From: an uncultured Clostridia bacterium
Lineage (GTDB): Bacteria > Bacillota > Clostridia > Peptostreptococcales > Anaerovoracaceae
Length of the DNA: 11,381 nucleotides
Direction of reading: 5' to 3'
Assembly (NCBI GenBank): GCA_946541285.1
Contig: CAMNJG010000032.1
Span: 1-11,381, forward strand
Below the pieces are notes generated by a model. The model was given only the letters and a program-made list of their open reading frames with translations, did no database searches and had not been told where the DNA came from. Below, piece by piece: positions 1-4,687 of the stretch (within the stretch, counting starts at the first letter, position 1; each line of letters starts with the position of its first letter). The position numbers and the translations under genes were made by a program.

Positions 1-1
1 T

Positions 2-121
2 GTTGAAAACGGCAAAGGCAAAAAGGTCATCGTTTTCAAGTATAAGCCTAAGAAAGACTACAGAAAAAAACGCGGCCACAGACAGCCTTATACAACTGTA
101 AAGATCAACGCGATCGACTAA
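2..121 (+). CDS. rplU: Ribosomal protein L21, C-terminal fragment
   Basis: This is the last 39 codons and stop of a gene that begins before the window. The visible tail reads VENGKGKKVIVFKYKPKKDY and continues into RKKRGHRQPYTTVKINAID. The lysine-rich KPKKDYRKKRGHRQPYT block is the typical end of bacterial L21, a 50S subunit protein that binds 23S rRNA. Its place 89 bp upstream of rpmA fits the conserved rplU-(prp)-rpmA order of Bacillota and supports the identity. Nothing in the visible part is unusual. The 89-bp gap to rpmA is too short for the cysteine protease gene prp (ysxB), which normally lies there. Confidence 0.9.
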   Translation, partial: VENGKGKKVIVFKYKPKKDYRKKRGHRQPYTTVKINAID

Positions 122-210
122 TTACAGATTATTCAGATTTTAATACCGGCATTTTACGGGACGGATTCCGTACATATATGCAGACATACATTCCGGAGGA
201 GGTGTAAGTC

Positions 211-501
211 ATGGCAAGTAAGAAAGGTGTAGGAAGCTCCAAAAACGGACGCGACAGTGAGTCAAAACGACTTGGAGTAAAGAGAGCAGATGGCCAGTTT
301 GTTTCCGGCGGAAGCATCCTCGTTCGTCAGAGAGGAACCAAAATCCACCCTGGCATCAACGTAGGCAGAGGCGGAGACGACACTCTTTTCGCGAAGACAG
401 CAGGTGTTGTCAGATTTGAAAGAGAAGGCAGAAAGAGAAAGCAGGTCAGCGTATATCCTGTTGCAGAAGCGGATACCGCGCCGGCAGCGGAGAGCGTTTA
501 A
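211..501 (+). CDS. rpmA: Ribosomal protein L27 without N-terminal leader
   Basis: A 96-residue 50S subunit protein whose flexible N-terminus reaches the peptidyl transferase centre. The family signature is plain: ASKKGVGSSKNGRDSESKRL, then RQRGTKIHPGINVGRGGDDT and LFAKTAGVVRFER. The start is firm: a strong Shine-Dalgarno (GGAGGAGGTG, near 196-205) precedes the ATG, and an in-frame TAA at 205-207 rules out any extension. In most Bacillota, L27 is made with a leader of roughly nine residues ending in a phenylalanine-rich site (of the form LQFFA or LQLFA), removed by the protease Prp. Here translation starts directly with MASKKG, so the mature N-terminus is made without cleavage. The C-terminus carries a short Ala/Glu-rich tail (AEADTAPAAESV). 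Transcription is probably shared with rplU and ends at the hairpin at 564-588. Confidence 0.96.
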   Translation: MASKKGVGSSKNGRDSESKRLGVKRADGQFVSGGSILVRQRGTKIHPGINVGRGGDDTLFAKTAGVVRFEREGRKRKQVSVYPVAEADTAPAAESV

Positions 502-563
502 GAAACAGCAGCGATATCGTTTCGCGGCAGTTTCTCAGTAACTGATACTGGTTTTTGAAACCC

Positions 564-588
564 AAAGCCCCTTTTTTAAGGGGCTTTT
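564..588 (+). terminator. Intrinsic terminator after rpmA
   Basis: The arm AAAGCCCCTT (564-573) pairs perfectly with AAGGGGCTTT (578-587) around a TTTT loop. The T tract after the stem is short, so read-through into obg is possible. Confidence 0.75.
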
Positions 589-621
589 CTAGTAGAATCA
601 GGAAAATGGAAAGGAGGCGCC

Positions 622-1911
622 ATGTTTGTAGACAGAGCGAGGATCACCATCCGCTCCGGCCGCGGAGGTAACGGAGCGGTCACATTCCGGAGGGAACCCT
701 TTGTTCCGGAAGGAGGACCGGATGGCGGCGACGGTGGCAAAGGCGGCGATGTCATATTTGAAGCCAGCACGAGGTACCGTACACTGATGGATTTCCGGTA
801 TAAGCGGAAGTATCACGCGGAGTCCGGCGAAGCAGGGATGAAGCGCAAGCGGTATGGAAAAAAAGGACAGGATCTGGTCATTATGGTACCGGTAGGAACG
901 GTTGTCATTGACGAAGAATCCGGCCTGGTGATGAAAGATCTGGTCCATGAAGGCGATCGCGTGATCGCGGCCCGCGGCGGTATGGGCGGTAAGGGGAATA
1001 TCCATTTTAAAAATTCCGTCAGACAGGCGCCGAATTTCGCGGAAGCCGGAGGAGAACCGGAAGAACGGGATATTATTCTCGAACTGAAGCTGATTGCGGA
1101 TGTCGGACTGATCGGTTTCCCGAATGTCGGGAAATCCACCTTCCTTTCCATGTCTACCAGTGCCCGCCCCAAAATCGCGAATTATCATTTCACTACACGG
1201 ACACCAAATCTCGGAGTGGTCCGGCTGCATGATGACGATGATTTTGTGATTGCCGATATCCCCGGACTGATCGAGGGCGCGCATCAGGGAACCGGCCTGG
1301 GCCTGGATTTCCTGAAACATGTCGAGCGGACCCGTGTCCTGATCCATATCGTGGATGTAGCAGGCTCAGAGGGGCGCGATCCGATCAGGGATTTTGATCA
1401 GATCAATCATGAACTGTCGCAGTACTCGGAGAAGCTGAGCGGCAAGCCGCAGATCGTAGTGGGGAACAAGACGGATATCCTGCCGGAGAACGACAGCAAA
1501 ATCCTCCGTTTTAAAAAATATGTAACAGAAAAAGGATACGCGTTTTATCCGATGTCCGCGGCAACCGGCGCAGGCGTCAGGGAAGTACTGAACGCCGCGT
1601 GGCAGGAACTGGAGAAGCTTCCGTCCGGTCCGGAGATCGAGGAGGCGGAATTTGAGTTCAGACGTCCGGCGGAGGATCCGGAATACCGCGAAATCCACGC
1701 GGCCCTGGCAGATGACGGCGTTTATGAACTCAGCGGCGGCCAGCTCTATAAAATCTTTTCTTCGACCAACTTTAATGATTACGGTTCCCTGCGGTATCTC
1801 TACAATTATATAAAAGACCGCGGTGGTGTGAAGCAGATGAAAAAGCTCGGGCTGAAAGACGGTGATACCGTCCGGATCAGAGATTTTGAGTTTGTCTTTG
1901 AAGAAGAATAA
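622..1911 (+). CDS. obgE: GTPase Obg (ribosome assembly / stress GTPase)
   Basis: A 429-residue GTPase that associates with the 50S subunit and takes part in late ribosome assembly and the stringent response. Three Obg parts are visible. The N-terminal glycine-rich Obg fold (1-158) has VPEGGPDGGDGGKGGDVIF at 28-46. The G domain (about 159-335) has the P-loop GFPNVGKS at 165-172, switch I threonines 191-192, DIPG at 212-215, NKTD at 282-285 and SAA at 312-314. A C-terminal OCT domain follows (about 348-429) and ends in an acidic EFVFEEE tail. The Shine-Dalgarno AAAGGAGG at 610-617 lies only four bases before the ATG, which still fits this start. Slight oddities: the segment after the P-loop (STFLSMSTSARPKIA) and switch I (TTRTPNLG where TTL-x-PNLG is usual) differ from common Obg sequences, but all nucleotide-binding motifs are intact. 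Its position after rplU-rpmA is classic. Confidence 0.97.
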   Translation: MFVDRARITIRSGRGGNGAVTFRREPFVPEGGPDGGDGGKGGDVIFEASTRYRTLMDFRYKRKYHAESGEAGMKRKRYGKKGQDLVIMVPVGTVVIDEESGLVMKDLVHEGDRVIAARGGMGGKGNIHFKNSVRQAPNFAEAGGEPEERDIILELKLIADVGLIGFPNVGKSTFLSMSTSARPKIANYHFTTRTPNLGVVRLHDDDDFVIADIPGLIEGAHQGTGLGLDFLKHVERTRVLIHIVDVAGSEGRDPIRDFDQINHELSQYSEKLSGKPQIVVGNKTDILPENDSKILRFKKYVTEKGYAFYPMSAATGAGVREVLNAAWQELEKLPSGPEIEEAEFEFRRPAEDPEYREIHAALADDGVYELSGGQLYKIFSSTNFNDYGSLRYLYNYIKDRGGVKQMKKLGLKDGDTVRIRDFEFVFEEE

Positions 1912-1928
1912 AAGAGAATTTCCCTGAG

Positions 1929-1961
1929 GCGGGGCTGTGTAAATCTGCAGCCCTGCTTTTT
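1929..1961 (+). terminator. Intrinsic terminator after obg
   Basis: GCGGGGCTG (1929-1937) pairs with CAGCCCTGC (1948-1956) with one G-T wobble around a 10-base loop, followed by five T. It separates obg from the phosphatase unit. Confidence 0.8.
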
Positions 1962-1968
1962 ATATGGA

Positions 1969-1997
1969 CATGTTTTTTGTTATAATAAAAAAACATG
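1969..1997 (+). promoter_or_regulatory. Extended -10 promoter inside an inverted repeat
   Basis: TGTTATAAT at 1978-1986 is a perfect extended -10 element (TGnTATAAT). No good -35 is seen about 17 bases upstream (TTTTTA at 1957-1962 overlaps the obg terminator tail), which is common for extended -10 promoters. The -10 sits in the centre of an inverted repeat: CATGTTTTTT at 1969-1978 pairs with AAAAAACATG at 1988-1997. The predicted transcript would start near 1993 and carry a leader of about 55 bases to the phosphatase gene. The repeat could be an operator, since a bound protein would cover the -10. Confidence 0.65.
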
Positions 1998-2049
1998 CAA
2001 TATTCGTGTATCAGCAGGAAACCCGGGAACACAGAAAGAACAGAACATT

Positions 2050-2649
2050 ATGAAAATATGGATCGCCAGACATGGTCAGACGAGACTGAATTATGAAAAA
2101 AGAATGCAGGGACTGACCGATGAGCCCCTGAATCAGACGGGCATCCGTCAGGCCCGGAATGCCCGCCGGCTGATTGGAGACGTGACGTTCGACGCCGTAT
2201 ATGCCAGTCCCCTGGATCGCGCGATTACGACCGGTGCCATCATCGGGAATGTTGACAGGGAGGAAATCCTGATCGACCAGCGGCTCATCGAAGTTGATTT
2301 CGGAAAATATGAACAGAGGAAGTTCGAAGCCATGGGACTGGCGATGACTGCCTACTGGGCTCTGCCGGAGCTGTTTCCGCCACCGGCAACCGTGGAGAGT
2401 ACCCGCTCCATGAGAGCGCGCAGTGCTTCATTTCTGAAAGAACTGGAGCAGAAAGATTACGACAATGTCCTGATCTCCTGTCATGGGGGGATTATGCGTG
2501 CCCTGAGCGGTTATCTGGCCGACCGCCGGAACGGCCTGATGTGGCGTCCGAAACCGAAAAACTGTGAAATCAGAGTTTTTGAGTCCATTGAGGGACATCA
2601 TCAGTTTATCAGAAGTTATCAGCAGGAGGAAAACGAGCATGGAAAGTAA
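2050..2649 (+). CDS. Histidine phosphatase family protein (PGM-like)
   Basis: A 199-residue member of the histidine phosphatase (phosphoglycerate mutase-like) superfamily. These enzymes remove or transfer phosphate through a phospho-histidine intermediate. The signature RHGQT is at 7-11 with catalytic His8. The second arginine is in SPLDRA (Arg57), the acid is Glu81 in LIEVDFG, and the second histidine is His145 in SCHGGIMRA. All four core residues are present, so it should be active. The substrate cannot be read from sequence: cobalamin-pathway CobC, broad sugar-phosphate phosphatases and PhoE-like enzymes share these motifs. The start ATG has only a weak purine run upstream (AGAAAGAACAGAA). 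No signal peptide is present, so it is cytoplasmic. Its 3' end overlaps the next gene by 11 bases. Confidence 0.88.
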   Translation: MKIWIARHGQTRLNYEKRMQGLTDEPLNQTGIRQARNARRLIGDVTFDAVYASPLDRAITTGAIIGNVDREEILIDQRLIEVDFGKYEQRKFEAMGLAMTAYWALPELFPPPATVESTRSMRARSASFLKELEQKDYDNVLISCHGGIMRALSGYLADRRNGLMWRPKPKNCEIRVFESIEGHHQFIRSYQQEENEHGK

Positions 2650-3013
2650 AAACCGATTTGATGTCATTGTGAATAACGGCGAGCTCTATGAAAACGCCAT
2701 TGATCTTCCGGAAAATCAGCTGGTGCGGAAAAATTTCGAGGAGCTGCTGAAAGAAGTACTGGAAGACGCGGGAAATCAGGAAGGGGAAGTGTATTTCAAA
2801 GCGATTACCCCTGCGGAGACCAACGCGGATTCCATCCAGAAAATCATCTTCCAGGAGGGAACCATTATCGATTACCTGGCAGAGCATGACACCCCGGAAA
2901 GAATCCGGGTGATCTGTCCGGATGATGACCTGGCGACCATGTATCAGATGAACTATAATTTTTATTACGCTACGGAAAAAAGCGATCGTCTCGGGCTTGA
3001 GAAGTGGGACTGA
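2639..3013 (+). CDS. Uncharacterised acidic protein coupled to the phosphatase
   Basis: A 124-residue protein I do not recognise. The ATG at 2639 is preferred because AGGAGGA (2624-2630) lies eight bases upstream; a longer in-frame version from 2564 would be buried in the phosphatase gene and has no such site. It overlaps the phosphatase stop by 11 bases, which suggests translational coupling. It is strongly acidic and soluble, with no membrane segment or signal peptide. The N-terminal half (FDVIVNNGELYENAIDLPEN, then a charged helix, KNFEELLKEVLEDAG) precedes a strand (EGEVYFKAITPAE). The C-terminal half has a helix (IIDYLAEHDTPER), a strand (IRVICPDDD) and an aromatic stretch (YQMNYNFYYATEK). 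That strand-helix ending loosely recalls the last segment of macro domains, but no ADP-ribose-binding loop is visible, so I assign no function. Confidence 0.75.
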   Translation: MESKNRFDVIVNNGELYENAIDLPENQLVRKNFEELLKEVLEDAGNQEGEVYFKAITPAETNADSIQKIIFQEGTIIDYLAEHDTPERIRVICPDDDLATMYQMNYNFYYATEKSDRLGLEKWD

Positions 3014-3137
3014 TCCTGCTTCTGTCACTGCCGCTGATCCGGTACAGGTGGAAATGACGGGAGCTGGAGTATGTCAGAAGCGAATTGCTGACCTGTAACC
3101 ATTCAGTGGGCATATAAGGATATATAGGAGAAGTTTT

Positions 3138-3611
3138 ATGACAAACCTGACAACCCTCTGTTATATAGAAAAAGACGGCGCGTATCTGATGCTGCACCGT
3201 ACCGCGAAGGAAAACGATATCAATAAAGAAAAGTGGATCGGCATCGGCGGTCATTTCGAGGAGGATGAAAGCCCGGTGGACTGCCTGCTCCGGGAAGCGA
3301 AGGAAGAAACCGGCCTGACCCTGCGGTCCTGGCATTTTCATGGCGTCGTGACCTTCATCTCCGACCGCTGGCAGACCGAATACATGTTCCTGTATACGGC
3401 GGATGAATTTGAAGGAGAGCTGACCGACTGCGATGAAGGGGAACTGGAATGGATTCCCAAAGAAAAGATCCTGGAATTAAACCTGTGGGAAGGCGACCGG
3501 CTGTTCCTGAAGGAACTGATGGAAGGCAGGGATTTCGGCTCCCTGAAACTCCGTTACGTGGGAGACGAGCTGGTGGAGATTGATGGTGTGAAACGGGAAA
3601 AGATTATTTGA
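3138..3611 (+). CDS. Nudix hydrolase (MutT / 8-oxo-dGTP diphosphatase-like)
   Basis: A 157-residue Nudix hydrolase with a perfect Nudix box G-x5-E-x7-RE-x2-EE-x-GL at residues 38-60: Gly38, Glu44, Arg52-Glu53, Glu56-Glu57, Gly59-Leu60. The glutamates bind the metal that drives cleavage of a nucleoside diphosphate linked to another group. The N-terminus (TTLCYIEKDGAYLMLHRTAK) and the length fit the MutT/MTH1-like group that cleans oxidised nucleotides such as 8-oxo-dGTP, but substrate cannot be proved from sequence. AGGAG at 3126-3130 lies seven bases before the ATG. A 124-bp gap separates it from the preceding gene. I could not place a convincing promoter there, although AT-rich stretches (TATAAG, TATATA) lie at 3113-3126. 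The protein is soluble and cytoplasmic. Confidence 0.92.
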   Translation: MTNLTTLCYIEKDGAYLMLHRTAKENDINKEKWIGIGGHFEEDESPVDCLLREAKEETGLTLRSWHFHGVVTFISDRWQTEYMFLYTADEFEGELTDCDEGELEWIPKEKILELNLWEGDRLFLKELMEGRDFGSLKLRYVGDELVEIDGVKREKII

Positions 3612-3653
3612 AACTAACATGACTTTTCTGTGTCCATGTTCCTGCTTCCTGTG

Positions 3654-3659
3654 TATAAT
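3654..3659 (+). promoter_or_regulatory. Candidate -10 element for the Cys-motif gene
   Basis: A perfect TATAAT, 42 bases upstream of the chosen ATG at 3702. The -35 is poor (TGTCCA at 3631-3636, 17-base spacer). An inverted repeat, AACATG at 3616-3621 and CATGTT at 3635-3640, overlaps the -35 region and might be an operator. Confidence 0.45.
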
Positions 3660-3701
3660 ATTCTGAATACGGTGTCACTGAGAAAGAAAACAGGTGAAAA
3701 A

Positions 3702-4109
3702 ATGGCAGACAGAAAAGAACGTGCCGCTGTGCTTCACGCCAGCGGATATAATTGCGCGCAGTCGGTAGCGTGTGTGTTCGCAGAGGACTTTGGATTTGAC
3801 GCAGATGAAGTCTACCGGCTCACAGAAGGGCTGGGCCTGGGAATGGGCAATATGGAGTGTACCTGCGGAGCAGTCTCCGGCGCGGTGGCAGCTGCAGGCA
3901 TGAAAAACAGCGATCTGTCCAGGAAGGGTAAGACCAAAGCCGGTACTTACGCGCTGGCCCGCCAGATCAATGAAAAGTTCCGTCAGAAAAACGGATCCGT
4001 GATCTGCGCGGACCTGAAAGGTGTCAAAACAGGAACGGTTCTGAGATCCTGTCCGGGATGTATCGATGACGCGGTGGAAATCGCGGAGGAAGTCCTGGGG
4101 CTGAAGTGA
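3702..4109 (+). CDS. C_GCAxxG_C_C family cysteine-motif protein
   Basis: A 135-residue member of the C_GCAxxG_C_C family, common in anaerobic Bacillota and often annotated as a putative redox-active protein. Its cysteines match the family layout: Cys18 in GYNCAQSV, Cys53 and Cys55 in MECTCGAVSGA, Cys102 in ICADLKG, and Cys117-x2-Cys120 in RSCPGCIDDA. An additional Cys24 is present. The helical, glycine-rich segment GLGLGMGNMECTCGAVSGAV (44-63) is the diagnostic core. The biochemical role of the family is not established; metal or iron-sulfur binding, or redox chemistry, is inferred from the cysteines. I start at the ATG at 3702 because the predicted -10 lies inside the longer in-frame version from 3630, and family members begin near this point. 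The Shine-Dalgarno is modest (ACAGGTGAAA). The gene ends before a terminator at 4149-4179. Confidence 0.88.
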   Translation: MADRKERAAVLHASGYNCAQSVACVFAEDFGFDADEVYRLTEGLGLGMGNMECTCGAVSGAVAAAGMKNSDLSRKGKTKAGTYALARQINEKFRQKNGSVICADLKGVKTGTVLRSCPGCIDDAVEIAEEVLGLK

Positions 4110-4148
4110 TCCGGGACGGAAATCAAAGGATCGTTAAGAAGGAAAAAG

Positions 4149-4179
4149 CGGGTGCCGGGAAGCCGGGATCCGTTTTTTT
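4149..4179 (+). terminator. Intrinsic terminator after the Cys-motif gene
   Basis: CGGGTGCCGG (4149-4158) pairs with CCGGGATCCG (4163-4172) with one G-T wobble and one G-G mismatch around a GAAG loop, followed by seven T. It closes the plus-strand unit before the gene-poor stretch. Confidence 0.8.
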
Positions 4180-4249
4180 GAAAGCATTGCCGGCCCGATG
4201 GATCAGGAAAGAAGAAATATTACTGTTCACGGCCTGACGAAGTACTGAC

Positions 4250-4273
4250 GTTAACGTAGCCGGCTACGTTAAC
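4250..4273. repeat. Perfect 24-bp palindrome
   Basis: GTTAACGTAGCC at 4250-4261 is followed directly by its exact reverse complement at 4262-4273, with no loop. It lies between the plus-strand terminator at 4149-4179 and the tRNA terminator. It is not itself an intrinsic terminator: on the plus strand it is followed by an A run, and on the minus strand the T run comes before it. A two-fold protein-binding site or a cruciform-type repeat is possible. Just upstream, ATTACTGTTCAC (4219-4230) recurs exactly at 11143-11154. Confidence 0.85.
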
Positions 4274-4304
4274 AAAAAATCCCCCGCTCTTCAGAGCAGG
4301 GGAT
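4274..4304 (-). terminator. Intrinsic terminator of the tRNA-Gly gene
   Basis: Read on the minus strand, ATCCCCTGCTCT (from 4304) pairs with AGAGCGGGGGAT through one wobble pair, then six T (complement of A at 4274-4279). It starts eight bases past the encoded CCA of the tRNA. Confidence 0.85.
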
Positions 4305-4311
4305 CGGAACA

Positions 4312-4385
4312 TGGAGCGGGTAAAGGGAGTCGAACCCTCCTTACAGCCTTGGGAAGGCCGTGTTCTACCGATAAACTATACCCGC
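4312..4385 (-). tRNA. tRNA-Gly (anticodon CCC), CCA encoded
   Basis: On the minus strand a complete cloverleaf runs from GCGGGTA (5' at 4385) to TACCCGC plus discriminator T and an encoded CCA (ending at 4312), 74 bases in all. The acceptor stem GCGGGTA/TACCCGC is perfect over 7 bp. The anticodon stem CGGCC/GGCTG encloses the loop TTCCCAA, giving anticodon CCC (complement at 4351-4353), which reads the glycine codon GGG. The T arm GAGGG/CCCTT encloses TTCGACT. The D loop has the usual GG (ATCGGTAG). The gene stands alone with its own consensus promoter and terminator and is transcribed away from alaS. A CCC isoacceptor is normally an addition to the UCC tRNA. Confidence 0.95.
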
Positions 4386-4399
4386 ATGTCACAAAAATT

Positions 4400-4428
4400 A
4401 TTATAATCATTTTATCCGGATTTTGCAA
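4400..4428 (-). promoter_or_regulatory. Promoter of the tRNA-Gly gene
   Basis: On the minus strand TTGCAA (4428-4423) is separated by 17 bases from a perfect TATAAT (4405-4400). The -10 ends 14 bases before the mature 5' end of the tRNA at 4385, leaving a very short 5' leader. Confidence 0.85.
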
Positions 4429-4468
4429 TATAAAAATACGAATCTCTTCATAAAATCCTTAATAATTG

Positions 4469-4498
4469 TTGACACTCATGTTTTCAGTTATGTATAAT
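4469..4498 (+). promoter_or_regulatory. Consensus promoter of alaS
   Basis: TTGACA (4469-4474) and TATAAT (4493-4498), both perfect, with an 18-base spacer. The start of transcription is expected near 4505, giving a leader of roughly 180 bases before the alaS start codon. It faces away from the tRNA-Gly promoter; the two -35 elements are about 40 bases apart. Confidence 0.9.
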
Positions 4499-4546
4499 GA
4501 TCAAGTCTATTTAAATCGTATATGCATAAGAAATCATAGCAGAAAT

Positions 4547-4602
4547 ACAGGGTGTGCCGCATCCCGATGACAGACTCGTCCCGTGTGACGGGTCTTTTTC
4601 TT
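4547..4602 (+). promoter_or_regulatory. Attenuator-like leader of alaS with T-box-like fragment
   Basis: Between the alaS promoter and the gene lies a terminator hairpin: GACTCGTC (4573-4580) pairs with GACGGGTC (4587-4594) with one wobble around a 6-base loop, followed by a T-rich tail (4595-4602). Upstream, AGGGTGTGCCGC (4549-4560) resembles the T-box consensus AGGGTGGNACCGCG with one base missing and the tRNA-binding bulge altered. ACAGGG (4547-4552) could pair with CCC(G)TGT (4580-4586), which would exclude the terminator. Aminoacyl-tRNA synthetase genes of Bacillota are often under T-box control, but only about 40 bases lie between the predicted transcript start and this motif, too few for a normal Stem I with a specifier loop. 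It may be a reduced or decayed T-box or an unrelated attenuator. Confidence 0.5.
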
Positions 4603-4603
4603 A

Positions 4604-4637
4604 GGAACCGTACGGAGTACGCCGTATCAGCAGTTCC
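4604..4637 (+). other. Stem-loop in the alaS 5' leader
   Basis: Downstream of the putative attenuator a two-part hairpin can form: GGAAC (4604-4608) with GTTCC (4633-4637), and inside it TACGG (4611-4615) with CCGTA (4622-4626). It ends 36 bases before the alaS Shine-Dalgarno and does not cover it. Confidence 0.5.
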
Positions 4638-4687
4638 GGAGAGATGCCATGGCAGCGGATGAGCAGACCGACAGGAGGTCACAGTAT

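Noticed and set aside
598..1347. Long minus-strand open frame of 249 codons opposite obg
   Set aside because: It is a shadow of the Obg reading frame; its sequence has no family features and no ribosome site.
3003..3049. Hydrophobic then basic frame (LILLLSLPLIRYRWK) just after the acidic protein, one frame shifted
   Set aside because: It could suggest a frameshifted membrane tail, but it is only about 16 codons long, no slippery site is visible and the main frame ends normally.
3616..4482. The word CATGTT/AACATG near three promoters (1969, 3616-3640, 4477) as a shared operator
   Set aside because: A 6-base word is expected several times by chance in a window of this size, and spacing and orientation differ at each site.
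4649..4687. Alternative alaS start at the ATG at 4649
   Set aside because: The 13 added residues (MAADEQTDRRSQY) are foreign to the family, and the strong Shine-Dalgarno lies between this ATG and the one at 4688.
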